64,000 nt of DNA from positions 3,162,001 through 3,226,000 of the forward strand of contig NZ_CP117460.1 of NCBI RefSeq assembly GCF_030687145.1, given 5' to 3'. Position numbers and translations under genes: made by a program. Shown here in pieces: positions 38,793 through 48,580 of the stretch. How positions within the stretch are numbered: the first letter of the stretch is position 1; every line of letters starts with the position of its first letter. The notes under the pieces were generated by a model that made no database searches, was not told the origin of the DNA, and was given only the letters and a program-made list of their open reading frames with translations. This DNA is from Pseudomonas sp. FP1742 (GTDB lineage: Bacteria; Pseudomonadota; Gammaproteobacteria; Pseudomonadales; Pseudomonadaceae).

Positions 38793-39554
38793 TTATTTGG
38801 CGGCCATGCGCAAGGCACCGTCGAGACGGATCACCTCGCCGTTGAGCATGCTGTTTTCTATGATATGCCTGGCCAGCGCGGCGTACTCGCTCGGCTTGCC
38901 CAGGCGTGGCGGAAACGGCACCCCAGCGGCCAGTGAATCACGTACTTCCGGGGTCATGCCGGCCATCATCGGCGTTTCGAAAATGCCCGGCGCGATGGTC
39001 ATCACGCGGATGCCGAAGCGCGCCAGTTCACGGGCGGCGGGCAAGGTCAGGCTGGCGATCGCGCCTTTGGAGGCCGAATACGCGGCTTGGCCGATCTGGC
39101 CGTCGAAGGCTGCGACCGAGGCGGTATTGATGATCACCCCGCGCTCGCCGTCTGCATCGGCTTCGGTCTCGGCAATCGCCGCTGCAGCCAGGCGCAACAT
39201 GTTGAAACTGCCGATCAGGTTGACGTTGATCACCTGGCTGAAACTGGCCAAGGCATGGGGGCCGGTCTTGCCGAGGATCTTCTCGCCACGGACGATGCCG
39301 GCGCAATTGACCAGGCCATTGAGGCCGCCAAACGCTTTGACCGTCGCCTGCACCGCCGCTTCTGCCGCCGCTTCATTGCTGATGTCGGCTACCACGCTTT
39401 GCGCGCCGAGACGTGCAGCCTGCGCCGCGACGGCTTCGGCATTCATGTCCACCAGCATCACCTTGGCGCGGGCGGCCACCAGCATTTCAGCGGTGGCGGC
39501 ACCGAGGCCGGAGGCACCGCCGGTGACGAGAAAAACCTTGTTTTCGATCTGCAT
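38793..39554 (-). CDS. SDR family 3-hydroxyacyl-CoA dehydrogenase
   Basis: A 253-residue short-chain dehydrogenase. The NAD motif is VTGGASGLG near residue 10; the catalytic set is the Ser of [10 protein letters not shown] with Tyr and Lys of YSASKGAI. The C-terminal half ([15 protein letters not shown]) resembles the type-10 hydroxyacyl-CoA dehydrogenases. The expected reaction is oxidation of 2-methyl-3-hydroxybutyryl-CoA. Two ATGs adjoin (39557 and 39554); AAGGA is 7 nt before the second, which I chose. Confidence 0.88.
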   Translation of the reverse strand: MQIENKVFLVTGGASGLGAATAEMLVAARAKVMLVDMNAEAVAAQAARLGAQSVVADISNEAAAEAAVQATVKAFGGLNGLVNCAGIVRGEKILGKTGPHALASFSQVINVNLIGSFNMLRLAAAAIAETEADADGERGVIINTASVAAFDGQIGQAAYSASKGAIASLTLPAARELARFGIRVMTIAPGIFETPMMAGMTPEVRDSLAAGVPFPPRLGKPSEYAALARHIIENSMLNGEVIRLDGALRMAAK

Positions 39555-39570
39555 CATTGTTTCCTTGGAT

Positions 39571-41235
39571 TCAAGCTGAAACGTTCTTCGCGGCGGCCTC
39601 TTGAGCCTTGGCGATTTCCTGGTTGCGCAAGATAAAGCGCTGCAATTTGCCGCTTGGGGTTTTCGGCAATTCGCTGACAAATTCGATTTCACGGGGGTAT
39701 GAGTGCGCCGCCAGACGCTTGCGCACGTGTTGTCGCAGTTCTTCGGCCAACGCAGGTTCAGCACGGTATTGCGGGCTGAGCACGACGAAGGCTTTGACCA
39801 GTTCGGTGCGCTCTGGATCAGGCTTGCCGATCACCGCCGCCTCGACCACCGCCGGGTGTTCGATCAGCGCGCTTTCCACGTCGAACGGGCCGACGCGGTA
39901 CCCCGAGGTGGTAATCACATCGTCGCTGCGGCCGACGAAGCTGATGCTGCCGTCCGGGTTCCACTCGACGGTGTCGCCGCTCAGGTAATAATTGCCGACG
40001 AACGCTTTGGTCGGTACGCCTTCGTAACCGCCAAACCAGCACATCGGCGACTGGGTGCGGTCGATGGCCAGGATGCCTGGCTGGCCGACGCGGAGTTCTT
40101 TGTATTCGTCATCCAGCACCACGATACGGTGACCCGGCGAGGCGAAACCGGCGGCGCCCATGTGGATCGGATGTTCCAGTCCATGGTGATTGCACAGCAC
40201 CATGCCCAGTTCGGTCTGGCCGTAATGGTCGTGAATCACCACGCCGAGGTTGTCGGCGAACCAGCGGATCACTTCCGGATTCAGCGGCTCGCCGGCGCTG
40301 CTGACGATGCGCAGCTTGCCCTTGATCGAACGGGCGAATTCATCGCCACCGGCAATCAGCAAGCGGTAGGCGGTCGGTGAGCCAGTGAGGTTGGTAATCC
40401 CGTATTTGTTGATCACCCGGCAGGTGCTTTCGAGGGTGAACGGGCCATCGTAAAAGGTGATCGGATGCCCCATCGCCATCGGCCCGGTGACACCGAAATA
40501 AATGCCGTAGGCCCAACCCGGATCGGCGACGTTCCAGAAAGCGTCTTCGGGGCGCAAATCCACTGCGTCACGGGTGTAACTCTGGAACGCAACGATGGCC
40601 TTGAGCGGCACCGACAGCGCTTTCGACGGGCCAGTGGTACCCGAGGTGAACATCAGCAGGAACGGGTCTTCGCCGGTCAGCAATACCGGTTCGCAGACGC
40701 TGGAGTAGTTGGCCAGTTCCGCCCAGAAACTGAAGTCGCCGCGCACGATGCCCTGCCCCTTGGCGCCACCGACGGTGACGATGGTCGGGCAGTCGGCCAC
40801 TTCAGCCAGTTTCGGGCGATTGACCGCATCGGTGACCACCACTTTGGCGCCGGAACTGTTCAGACGGTGTTCGATGGCTTTGGGGCCGAAGGCAGTGAAC
40901 AGCGGCTGATAAACCGCACCGATGCGCCAGGTGGCGAACACGGTGATCAGCAATTCGAAGTTGCGGGGCAGCAGGCCTGCGACCTTGTCGCCCTTCTTCA
41001 CGCCCTGGGCCAGCAGGAAATTGGCAAAGCGTGCGGCCTTATCCTGCAAGTCGCTGAAGGTGTAGGTCGCGCTGCTGCCGTCGCGACCTTCCCAGAACAG
41101 CGCTATGCGCCCCGGCAAGGCATGCCGGTCGCAACACTCGACGCAGGCGTTGAGCGCGGTCAACGACCCTGTGAGCGCGGCATCGACGGTGTGCTGATAA
41201 TTGAACTGTGACGTAGCAGACAAGTAATCGCGCAT
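39571..41235 (-). CDS. AMP-dependent acyl-CoA synthetase
   Basis: A 554-residue adenylate-forming enzyme. The P-loop-like motif is [14 protein letters not shown], followed by YGQTELGM and the hinge [20 protein letters not shown]; the C-terminal lysine is in [11 protein letters not shown]. It resembles acetyl-/medium-chain acyl-CoA synthetases and would activate short or branched acids for the downstream operon. It is the first gene of the minus-strand block and follows the AraC gene after a REPIN-containing gap. Substrate chain cannot be read from the sequence. Confidence 0.88.
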   Translation of the reverse strand: MRDYLSATSQFNYQHTVDAALTGSLTALNACVECCDRHALPGRIALFWEGRDGSSATYTFSDLQDKAARFANFLLAQGVKKGDKVAGLLPRNFELLITVFATWRIGAVYQPLFTAFGPKAIEHRLNSSGAKVVVTDAVNRPKLAEVADCPTIVTVGGAKGQGIVRGDFSFWAELANYSSVCEPVLLTGEDPFLLMFTSGTTGPSKALSVPLKAIVAFQSYTRDAVDLRPEDAFWNVADPGWAYGIYFGVTGPMAMGHPITFYDGPFTLESTCRVINKYGITNLTGSPTAYRLLIAGGDEFARSIKGKLRIVSSAGEPLNPEVIRWFADNLGVVIHDHYGQTELGMVLCNHHGLEHPIHMGAAGFASPGHRIVVLDDEYKELRVGQPGILAIDRTQSPMCWFGGYEGVPTKAFVGNYYLSGDTVEWNPDGSISFVGRSDDVITTSGYRVGPFDVESALIEHPAVVEAAVIGKPDPERTELVKAFVVLSPQYRAEPALAEELRQHVRKRLAAHSYPREIEFVSELPKTPSGKLQRFILRNQEIAKAQEAAAKNVSA

Positions 41236-41389
41236 TGCCAGAATCCCTCTGTATTTTTATTAGGTTGGGGGAACCGTAATCAACAGGGAAATACTCGCTC
41301 TGCGCGGGGAGCGGGACAATGGTCAAAGCTATCAAGTTGCGTGACTGGTTTGGCCATGGTTCACAGGATGCGGCGCCTGGGAGGACGCC

Positions 41390-41482
41390 TTCGCGAGCAA
41401 GCCCGCTCCCACATGGGTTTTATGTGGGTTGCAGATAGGTGATCGGACACAAATCCACTGTGGGAGCGGGCTTGCTCGCGAA
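41390..41482. repeat. REPIN between AraC regulator and acyl-CoA synthetase genes
   Basis: Both arms are complete (TTCGCGAGCAAGCCCGCTCC and GCGGGCTTGCTCGCGAA). It occupies the middle of the 277-bp gap; the rest, next to the synthetase start, presumably holds its promoter. Confidence 0.9.
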
Positions 41483-41512
41483 GGCGCCAGACCACTCACC
41501 CCATGATCCGGA

Positions 41513-42529
41513 TCAGTCGGCTTCGTTAAGAATCAAACTCCGATAATGCCCCGGATTGGACCCCGACCACTTGCGAAATGCCTTGTAGAACGAGCTGGCA
41601 TCGGCAAACCCCAGGCGGGTGGCGATTTCGGCGAAGCTGATGGCCGGCTCGGCCAGCCAGACGATGGCCAGTTCCTTGCGCACGCTGTCCTTGAGCCCCT
41701 GATAGGTCTGGCCCTCCTCGGCCAGGCGGCGGCGCAGGGTCGAGGCCGACATGCACAGTTGCTGCGCCAGCGCCTCGGTTTCCGGCCAGTGCTCGGCGGG
41801 CAGTTGCCGTAGATCCTGCTTGATCCGGCTGGCCAGGCTCTCGGGATCGCGGTACTTGACCAGAATGTTCGCCGGCGCATGGGCCAGAAAGCGCTTGAGC
41901 TCTTCGGCGCTGCGCTTGATCGGCAAATCCAGGCAGTCGGCGGAGAAAATCATCCGCGTACGCGGCCGGTCGAATCGCAGGTTCTCGGAAAACATCACCC
42001 TGTAGTCGTCGCAAAAATCCGGCGCCGGGCAGCGCAGTTCGATAGCCAGGATTGGAATCCGTCGGCCCGCCAGCCAGCAGGCAACGCCGTGCACGATCAT
42101 CCAGTAAGTGAAATAGGTGAAGGCGCGACGCGGTTCTTCGTCGTCTTCGAGCAGGACGATTTCCGCCAGGCTTTGCTGGCGAACCAGCTGCGCGGGCATG
42201 CGCTCCAGCATCAACGATAGAAAGCCCAGCCCCGCAGTCAGCCCGGCGGCCAGGCTCGGCTGGACCATGGAGCAGCGACAGAGAAACTCCAGGCTGCCGG
42301 ACTTGAGCTTGCGCGGGTCCATGCCAAAAAACTCATCGTCCCCGCGCCGGGCCAGCAAACGCCACAGGCGCGCATAGGCCGTGGCCGGGACACGGGCGTC
42401 GGTGCTGTCCAACAGCGCTGGATCGATGCCGACCTTGTTCAACACCTCTGCGGTGGCAGCGCCCGGGGCGCAACTTTGCAACAGTGCTTCACGCACCAGT
42501 TGAATGGCGATGGTGTCTTTTTCCGACAT
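41513..42529 (-). CDS. AraC family transcriptional regulator
   Basis: A 338-residue regulator with an N-terminal ligand-binding domain of the Arabinose_bd/OruR type (about 25-210) and a C-terminal AraC DNA-binding domain (about 240-335). The second helix-turn-helix reads ISFAEIATRLGFADASSFYKAFRKW, split here by its core IATRLGF. It is on the same strand as, and directly upstream of, the branched-chain acyl-CoA operon, so it is the likely activator. Upstream lies the divergent efe operon. The effector, perhaps an acyl or CoA intermediate, is unknown. Confidence 0.87.
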   Translation of the reverse strand: MSEKDTIAIQLVREALLQSCAPGAATAEVLNKVGIDPALLDSTDARVPATAYARLWRLLARRGDDEFFGMDPRKLKSGSLEFLCRCSMVQPSLAAGLTAGLGFLSLMLERMPAQLVRQQSLAEIVLLEDDEEPRRAFTYFTYWMIVHGVACWLAGRRIPILAIELRCPAPDFCDDYRVMFSENLRFDRPRTRMIFSADCLDLPIKRSAEELKRFLAHAPANILVKYRDPESLASRIKQDLRQLPAEHWPETEALAQQLCMSASTLRRRLAEEGQTYQGLKDSVRKELAIVWLAEPAISFAEIATRLGFADASSFYKAFRKWSGSNPGHYRSLILNEAD

Positions 42530-42652
42530 TGACCGGGGTGAGCCTTGTTATTGGAGTGGTGGGCATATTAGCGCACCGCTCGCTCCTAAGGGATGGTGGG
42601 ATCTTCAGGGTTGTTCAGCTTAGGTTCAGGCAATTAGCAATAACTACCATAT

Positions 42653-42671
42653 GAGAATGAGTTTCATCATG
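42653..42671 (+). promoter_or_regulatory. Putative Fur box upstream of efeU
   Basis: GAGAATGAGTTTCATCATG matches the Fur consensus at about 13 of 19 positions, with the 7-1-7 palindrome TGAGAAT-G-AGTTTCA at 42652-42666. It ends 40 nt before the efeU start, a normal position for iron repression. Confidence 0.65.
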
Positions 42672-42711
42672 TTACAAATTAGCACCCTATCTAATTACTC
42701 CCCGGTGCTGA

Positions 42712-43557
42712 ATGCTCGTTCCTTTTCTGATCATGCTGCGCGAAGGCATCGAAGCCGCGTTGATCGTTGGCATTATCGCCAGTTACCTCAAGCAGACCGG
42801 TCGCGGCCAATGGATGCCGGCAGTGTGGGTCGGCGTATTCCTCGCCGCCGCGCTGGCCCTGCTGGTCGGCGGTGGCCTGGAACTGGTCAGTGCTGAATTC
42901 CCGCAAAAGCAGCAAGAGCTGTTTGAAGGTGTGGTCGGTTTGCTGGCCGTCGGCATTCTCAGCTCCATGGTGTTCTGGATGCGCAAGGTGGCGCGTTCGA
43001 TCAAGCATTCGCTGCACGTTTCCCTCGATCAGGCGCTGACCGGCTCCAGGCATCAAGTGACCGCGCTGATCGCCATGGTGTTTTTCGCCGTCGCCCGGGA
43101 AGGCCTGGAAACGGTGTTCTTCCTGCTCGCCGTGTTCCAGCAAAGCGAAGGCCCGGCCGCACCGCTCGGCGCCCTGCTCGGCCTGGCCCTGGCGATCATC
43201 GTCGGCTTCCTGATCTACACCGGCAGCCTGCGCCTGAATCTCTCGGCGTTCTTGCGCTGGACCGGTCTGTTCATCCTGGTGGTGGCCGCCGGGATTCTCT
43301 CCAACTCGGTGCAAGCCCTGCATGAAGCCGGCGTGTGGAATCACCTGCAAACCGTGCTCTTCGATTTCAGTGCCACGCTGCCGATGGACGGCCCGCTGGG
43401 CTCGGTGCTGGCCGGGATGTTCGGCTACCAGGACGCACCGACGGTCAGCACCCTCGGGGCATATCTGACTTATCTGTTGGTGGCACTGGTGATGTTTTTT
43501 CTCCCGGCTCCCGTAGCCACATCTGCGCAAACACCCTCCTCCGTTTCCAGCCAGTAA
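42712..43557 (+). CDS. efeU: Iron permease EfeU (FTR1 family)
   Basis: A 281-residue inner-membrane permease with seven spans. Both iron-handling R-E-x-x-E motifs are present: REGIE at residues 10-14 and REGLE at 129-133. EfeU imports iron delivered by EfeO and EfeB in the periplasm. It heads an efeU-efeO-efeB-efeM series with gaps of 8, 18 and 26 nt. A Fur-like site lies upstream. The ATG follows the AAT-rich promoter region without a strong ribosome-binding site. Confidence 0.95.
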   Translation: MLVPFLIMLREGIEAALIVGIIASYLKQTGRGQWMPAVWVGVFLAAALALLVGGGLELVSAEFPQKQQELFEGVVGLLAVGILSSMVFWMRKVARSIKHSLHVSLDQALTGSRHQVTALIAMVFFAVAREGLETVFFLLAVFQQSEGPAAPLGALLGLALAIIVGFLIYTGSLRLNLSAFLRWTGLFILVVAAGILSNSVQALHEAGVWNHLQTVLFDFSATLPMDGPLGSVLAGMFGYQDAPTVSTLGAYLTYLLVALVMFFLPAPVATSAQTPSSVSSQ

Positions 43558-43565
43558 GGGCCTTC

Positions 43566-44765
43566 ATGTCAACGCCAGTTCCTCCAGTGGCTTCCCCGCC
43601 CCGCGCCTTGCGCTGGGCGGTAGCCGGTTCGGTGATCGTGATGATCGCCGCCGGTGGCCTGTTCTACTACGCCTCGAAAATGGCCGCCGCCAAGCGCCAA
43701 AGCAACCACGACCAAGTGCTGGTCACCCTTCACCCGCACAGCTGCGAACCGAATGCGCTGACGGTTCCGGCCGGTCGCACCAGTTTCCGTATCGTCAACC
43801 GCTCGGACCGTGCCGTCGAATGGGAAATTCTTGACGGCGTGCTGGTGGTCGAAGAGCGCGAGAACATCGCCCCTGGCCTGAGCCAGGTGATCAACGCCAA
43901 CCTGTTGCCCGGCGACTACGCCATCACCTGCGGCTTGCTGAGCAACCCGCGCGGCACCTTGCATGTCAGCTCGACTGCCGCGTCCGATGCGGCGGCCAAG
44001 GCGCGTCCGTCGATGGTGGCGTTCATTGGCCCATTGTCGGAGTTTCGCGTGTACCTGAGCAGCCAGAGCACCGCATTGATCAAAGCCGTCGCCGCGCTTG
44101 AGCAAGCAATCGAGGCCGGCGACCTGAGCCAGGCGCAAGCCTTGTATGTGCCGGCTCGCGCAGCTTATCAACGGTTGGCTCCAGCAGCCCAGCGCCTGGC
44201 GGAGCTGGACAACGCGATCAATGCCCGCGCCGATTACTTCGATAAGCGCGAGCAGGATCCGGGCTTCGTCGGCTTCCACCGCCTCGAATACGCGCTGTTC
44301 CAACAACGCAACCTCGACGGTCTGACGCCTGTTGCACAACGCCTGAGCATCGATGTCGCCAACCTCAAACAGCAACTGCTGGCCCAGTCGCTGCCGCCGG
44401 AACAACTGGTGAGCATGCTGGTGCGCAACCTCAACAGCCTCGCCGAGGTACGCGCCAGTAGCGGCGAAGAAGAACGCTACAGCCACACCGACCTGAACGG
44501 TTTCGCCGCCAACCTCGACGCGACCCGCAAAGTCGTCGACCTGTTGCGGCCATTGCTGAGCAAACCTGCCGCTGAACTACTGGCGAAAATTGACAGCGCG
44601 CTCACGGCCTTCGACGCCGAACTCAACGGTTTCAAGGTCAAGGATGGCTACGCCAGCTACGACACTGTCAGCGCCGAACAGCGCAAACGTATCGCCGACA
44701 AGGCCAAGGTTCTGGCCGATGCACTCGATGGAATCGATCCCGCCCTTGGCCTTTCCGGCCTGTAA
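43566..44765 (+). CDS. efeO: Iron uptake protein EfeO with cupredoxin and M75 domains
   Basis: A 399-residue periplasmic protein anchored or exported by an N-terminal hydrophobic segment (about 16-36). A cupredoxin-like domain (45-135, with Cys60 and Cys122) precedes the M75 imelysin-type domain, which has the H-x-x-E motif at His238-Glu241 (FHRLEYALF). EfeO is proposed to bind iron and pass it to EfeU. The start at 43566 is 8 nt after efeU. The long N-terminal segment lacks a clear signal-peptidase site, so membrane tethering is possible. Confidence 0.93.
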   Translation: MSTPVPPVASPPRALRWAVAGSVIVMIAAGGLFYYASKMAAAKRQSNHDQVLVTLHPHSCEPNALTVPAGRTSFRIVNRSDRAVEWEILDGVLVVEERENIAPGLSQVINANLLPGDYAITCGLLSNPRGTLHVSSTAASDAAAKARPSMVAFIGPLSEFRVYLSSQSTALIKAVAALEQAIEAGDLSQAQALYVPARAAYQRLAPAAQRLAELDNAINARADYFDKREQDPGFVGFHRLEYALFQQRNLDGLTPVAQRLSIDVANLKQQLLAQSLPPEQLVSMLVRNLNSLAEVRASSGEEERYSHTDLNGFAANLDATRKVVDLLRPLLSKPAAELLAKIDSALTAFDAELNGFKVKDGYASYDTVSAEQRKRIADKAKVLADALDGIDPALGLSGL

Positions 44766-44783
44766 TCAGAAGACCTCAGACAG

Positions 44784-46082
44784 ATGAACGACTCAGAACA
44801 GTTTTCAGCACAACGCCGTCGTGTATTGATGGGTATGGGAGCCGCCGGTGTGGCGATAGCTGGTTCGGCCCTGAGTTGCCCGGCCATGGCCGCCAGCCCC
44901 GCGCAAGTCACCGAAGCACCCAGCAGCGACAAGACCGAGGACCGCCACGCCTTCCACGGCCCGCACCAGACCGGCATCGTCACCCCGCGCCCAACATCCG
45001 GCATGCTGGTGTCGTTCGACGTATTGGCCAGCGACCGCGCAGATCTGGAGCGGCTGTTTCGCACGCTCAACGAGCGTATCGCGTTCCTGATGCAGGGCGG
45101 TCCGGTGGCCCAGGTCGACCCCAAACTGCCGCCGCTGGACTCGGGGATTCTTGGCCCGGTGGTCACACCGGACAACCTGACCATCACTGTATCGGTGGGC
45201 GAGTCGCTGTTCGACGAGCGCTTCGGTCTGGCCGGCGCCAAGCCCAAGCGGCTGATCCGCATGGTCGGTTTCCCCAACGACGCACTGGAGGCCGACTGCT
45301 GCCACGGCGACCTTAGCCTGCAGTTCTGCTCCAACACCGCCGACACCAACATCCACGCCCTGCGCGACATCGTGAAAAACCTGCCGGATCTGTTGCTGGT
45401 GCGCTGGAAACAGGAAGGCAGCGTGCCTCCGCAAGCCCCGACGAAACCCGGCGTGCCGGCGCAAAGCGCACGCAACTTTCTGGGTTTTCGCGACGGCTCG
45501 GCCAACCCCGACTCCAACGACGCCAAGGCCATGGACAGCATCGTCTGGGTCCAGCCCGGCAGCGACGAACCGGCCTGGGCGGTCAACGGCAGCTACCAGG
45601 CGGTGCGGATCATCCGCAACTTCGTCGAACGCTGGGACCGCACGCCGCTGCAAGAACAGCAAAGCATTATCGGCCGGGTCAAGAGCACCGGAGCACCGAT
45701 GGATGGTGCGCATGAAACCCAAGTCCCGGATTACGCCAAAGACCCGGAAGGCAAGCTGACCAAACTCGACGCCCACATCCGCCTGGCCAACCCGCGCACC
45801 GCCGCAACCCAGGCCAACCTGATCCTGCGCCGGCCGTTCAACTACTCCAACGGCGTGAACAAGAACGGTCAGCTGGACATGGGTTTGCTGTTCATCTGTT
45901 ACCAGGCGGATTTGCAAAAAGGCTTCATCACCGTGCAGACCCGACTCAATGGCGAGCCGTTGGAGGAATACCTGAAACCGGTTGGTGGCGGGTACTTCTT
46001 CACCCTGCCGGGTGTGACCGGCGACAAGGACTTCATCGGCCGCTCGCTGCTCAACGCCACACAACCCAAAGCCTCAGTCTGA
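44784..46082 (+). CDS. efeB: Deferrochelatase/peroxidase EfeB (DyP family), Tat-exported
   Basis: A 432-residue dye-decolorising-type haem peroxidase. The N-terminus has a twin-arginine signal (QRRRVLMG at 10-17) followed by a hydrophobic stretch and AMA cleavage region near 36. The DyP motif GFRDG (234-238) carries the catalytic Asp237, and [10 protein letters not shown] holds the proximal haem histidine. EfeB releases or oxidises iron in the periplasm for EfeU. It lies between the two M75 proteins of the operon. Confidence 0.95.
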   Translation: MNDSEQFSAQRRRVLMGMGAAGVAIAGSALSCPAMAASPAQVTEAPSSDKTEDRHAFHGPHQTGIVTPRPTSGMLVSFDVLASDRADLERLFRTLNERIAFLMQGGPVAQVDPKLPPLDSGILGPVVTPDNLTITVSVGESLFDERFGLAGAKPKRLIRMVGFPNDALEADCCHGDLSLQFCSNTADTNIHALRDIVKNLPDLLLVRWKQEGSVPPQAPTKPGVPAQSARNFLGFRDGSANPDSNDAKAMDSIVWVQPGSDEPAWAVNGSYQAVRIIRNFVERWDRTPLQEQQSIIGRVKSTGAPMDGAHETQVPDYAKDPEGKLTKLDAHIRLANPRTAATQANLILRRPFNYSNGVNKNGQLDMGLLFICYQADLQKGFITVQTRLNGEPLEEYLKPVGGGYFFTLPGVTGDKDFIGRSLLNATQPKASV

Positions 46083-46108
46083 CCCTTACCACTCCACGGA
46101 ACCGTCCC

Positions 46109-46933
46109 ATGAAAAAGTCGCCCCTCGCGTTACTGCTGACCCTTGGTTTGCTCAACACCCCGTTTTCGGCTTTCGCGGCGACGGCGCCGCTGGAGTTAGT
46201 GGGGCCGATCTCTGACTACAAGATCTACGTCACCGAACAACTGGATGAACTCGCCAGCCACACTCAGCAATTCACCGATGCAGTGAAAAAAGGCGACCTG
46301 GCCACCGCGAAAAAGCTCTACGCACCGACCCGTGTCTATTACGAGTCGATCGAACCGATTGCCGAGTTGTTCAGTGACCTCGATGCGTCCATCGACTCGC
46401 GGGTCGACGACCACGAAAAAGGCGTGAAGGCCGAAGACTTCACTGGTTTCCATCGCATCGAATATTCATTGTTCTCGGAGAACAGCACCCAGGGTCTGGA
46501 CGCGCTGGCTGACGGCTTGAACAAAGACGTGAAAGACCTGCAAACCCGCGTCGCCGGCCTGACCTTCCCACCGGAAAAAGTCGTCGGCGGCGCCGCTGCG
46601 CTGCTTGAAGAAGTGGCCGCCACCAAGATATCCGGCGAGGAAGATCGCTACAGCCACACCGACCTCTATGATTTCCAGGGCAACATCGACGGCGCGAAGA
46701 AAATCGTCGACCTGTTCCGTCCGCAGATCGAGAAGCAAGACGCGGCATTCATGGCCAAAGTCGACAAGAACTTCGCTACGGTGAACAAGACGTTAGCCAA
46801 GTACAAAACTACAGGGGGTGGTTTTGAAACGTATGACAAGGTGAAGGACAGCGACCGCAAAGCGCTGGTCGGGCCGGTGAATACGTTGGCTGAGGACTTG
46901 TCGATGTTGCGGGGGAAGTTGGGGTTGAACTGA
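46109..46933 (+). CDS. EfeM/EfeO-like M75 imelysin-type iron uptake protein
   Basis: A 274-residue periplasmic protein with a cleavable signal peptide (to about residue 24, FAA-TAP) and a single M75 domain with His115-x-x-Glu118 in FHRIEYSLF. It lacks the cupredoxin domain, so it is of the EfeM type. It ends the operon 26 nt after efeB. It shares several blocks with the M75 half of EfeO (GEEDRYSHTDL in both), which suggests duplication. The hairpin at 46953-47011 follows. Confidence 0.9.
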   Translation: MKKSPLALLLTLGLLNTPFSAFAATAPLELVGPISDYKIYVTEQLDELASHTQQFTDAVKKGDLATAKKLYAPTRVYYESIEPIAELFSDLDASIDSRVDDHEKGVKAEDFTGFHRIEYSLFSENSTQGLDALADGLNKDVKDLQTRVAGLTFPPEKVVGGAAALLEEVAATKISGEEDRYSHTDLYDFQGNIDGAKKIVDLFRPQIEKQDAAFMAKVDKNFATVNKTLAKYKTTGGGFETYDKVKDSDRKALVGPVNTLAEDLSMLRGKLGLN

Positions 46934-46952
46934 ATATCGGCGTTGTCTGTGA

Positions 46953-47011
46953 AAAGATCGCAGCCTTCGGCGGCGCCCACAGGCGCGGAGCTGCCGAAGG
47001 CTGCAATCTTT
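46953..47011. terminator. Bidirectional terminator-like hairpin
   Basis: AAAGATCGCAGCCTTCGGC (46953-46971) pairs with 46993-47011, one mismatch, around a 21-nt loop. A-runs on one side and T-runs on the other let it serve both the efe operon and the converging pssA gene. The arms belong to the same repeat family as 21675-21738. Confidence 0.7.
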
Positions 47012-47022
47012 GCTTTTGAACC

Positions 47023-48366
47023 CTACAAAATCCGATACAACAACCGCTCAATCCTGACGCGACTCACACGCTTGAGAAACTTGGCCACCCCCGCCGGGTA
47101 ATCCGGCAGCGTTTGCAGATCCAGGTAACGCTCAATACGGCGAGTGTGCTGGAAAATCTCCGCCAGTTCCTTGCCACGCGGCTCCAGCAACTCGCCTTTC
47201 GGATCATCAATCAGCAACGCGTTTTCCAGGTCGAGACGGAACGCCCGTGGATTGAGGTTGTTGCCGGTCAGCAAGGTGTAGCGCTGATCGATCCACATGC
47301 CCTTGAGGTGATAGGTGTTATCACCATCCTTCCACAGATGCAGGTTCAGCTTGCCGCTGTCGATGTTGCGCTGATGACGCTTGGCGAAACGTCGCAGGCT
47401 GATTTCGTAGAGGTATGGCAGCGCCGCGATCACCTTGAACGGCTCGCTGGGCGGGATGTAGAAATCGTTGGCGGTCTTGTCGCCGACGATGATGTCGATC
47501 TTCACGCCGCGAGCCAGGGCCCGATTGATTTCCCGAGTCACCGCCAGCGGCAGGTTGAAGTACGGCGTGCAGATGGTCAGCTGATGCTGCGCACTGGCGA
47601 TCAGCTCGCAGATCACCCGACTCAACGGGTTGTTCTTGCCCACACCGAGCAACGGACTGACCGATAAACCGCCCTTTGCCGTGCTACCCGCCGTGGTGTC
47701 GTACGCCGCGTGCTTGAGACGGCTGCGCAGGTCGCCGATGTCGTGGCGCAGACTGCGGGTGGTCGGCAGGTTCGGCAGGTCGAGGCGATGCACCGCTTTG
47801 GAGGTGATCAAACCGTGCTGGATCAGGTGATGCATCGAATCGGCCAGCGCCTGATTCTGCAGCAGGTGATAACGGTCGAAGCGGTACTTGTCGAATTTGT
47901 GCAGGTAAACGTTGTTCAGGCTCGCGCCGCTGTAGATCACGCAATCGTCGATCACGAAGCCCTTCAAATGCAGCACGCCGAACAGCTCGCGGGTCTGCAC
48001 CGGCACGCCGTACACCGGCACTTCGCTTTCGTGGGTGCGGGTGGTTTCCTGATACCAGGCCGAGTTGCCCGGCTGCTTGCCGGCACCGATCAAGCCACGT
48101 TGGGCACGCAGCCAGTCCACAACCACCACCACGTCCAGTTCCGGGCGTGCCAGTTTAGCTGCGTGCAGGGCATCGAGGATTTCCTGGCCGGCCTCATCCT
48201 GTTGCAGGTACAGCGCAACGATGTAGATGCGCCGGGTCGCCTGGGCGATTTTTTCCAGCAGACAACGACGGAACTCGGCAGCGCCAGAGAGGATGGTGAC
48301 GGCATCGGCGGTCAGCGGAAAACTGCGCAATTTAGGCAGCAGAGAGCGTTTGAAAAGCAACGGCAT
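47023..48366 (-). CDS. pssA: CDP-diacylglycerol-serine O-phosphatidyltransferase PssA
   Basis: A 447-residue phospholipase-D-superfamily enzyme. Both H-x-K-x4-D motifs are intact: HLKGFVID (133-140) and HLKGMWID (353-360), almost the same spacing as in E. coli PssA (451 residues). It makes phosphatidylserine, the precursor of phosphatidylethanolamine, at the membrane surface. I chose ATG 48366; the frame opens to 48552 but the upstream part runs through the REPIN at 48452 and looks non-coding. No strong ribosome-binding site precedes the ATG. Confidence 0.9.
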   Translation of the reverse strand: MPLLFKRSLLPKLRSFPLTADAVTILSGAAEFRRCLLEKIAQATRRIYIVALYLQQDEAGQEILDALHAAKLARPELDVVVVVDWLRAQRGLIGAGKQPGNSAWYQETTRTHESEVPVYGVPVQTRELFGVLHLKGFVIDDCVIYSGASLNNVYLHKFDKYRFDRYHLLQNQALADSMHHLIQHGLITSKAVHRLDLPNLPTTRSLRHDIGDLRSRLKHAAYDTTAGSTAKGGLSVSPLLGVGKNNPLSRVICELIASAQHQLTICTPYFNLPLAVTREINRALARGVKIDIIVGDKTANDFYIPPSEPFKVIAALPYLYEISLRRFAKRHQRNIDSGKLNLHLWKDGDNTYHLKGMWIDQRYTLLTGNNLNPRAFRLDLENALLIDDPKGELLEPRGKELAEIFQHTRRIERYLDLQTLPDYPAGVAKFLKRVSRVRIERLLYRIL

Positions 48367-48451
48367 AAGGCTCGCAAAGGGTCGAATCCGAAGAGTCAGA
48401 GAGCTTACACCATGGATTGCCTTGGGTCTTGTCAGTGTCTGTAAAGAGCCC

Positions 48452-48515
48452 TTCGCGAGCAAGCCCGCTCCCACAAGGATAACGCGGTACCTGTGGGCGC
48501 GGGCTTGCCCGCGAT
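48452..48515. repeat. REPIN upstream of pssA
   Basis: The left arm TTCGCGAGCAAGCCCGCTCC is standard; the right arm GTGGGCGCGGGCTTGCCCGCGATAGC is a diverged REP. It lies between the divergent pssA and TetR genes. Confidence 0.85.
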
Positions 48516-48544
48516 AGCAATTTCGCAGACAGAAAAATATTTTC

Positions 48545-48573
48545 TTGACCAAGAAGAACGATCATTCTACTGT
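48545..48573 (+). promoter_or_regulatory. Promoter with embedded palindromic operator of the TetR gene
   Basis: TTGACC (48545-48550) and TACTGT (48568-48573) form -35 and -10 elements 17 nt apart. Between them lies the near-perfect palindrome AGAACGATCATTCT (48555-48568), a probable autoregulatory TetR site. Transcription would begin at about 48580, at or next to the ATG 48581, so the mRNA may be leaderless. Confidence 0.55.
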
Positions 48574-48580
48574 TTGCCAC

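Noticed and set aside
37452-38936. 494-codon open frame antisense to the thiolase gene
   Set aside because: It begins in a REPIN and is antisense to a thiolase with all catalytic motifs; the translation is low-complexity.
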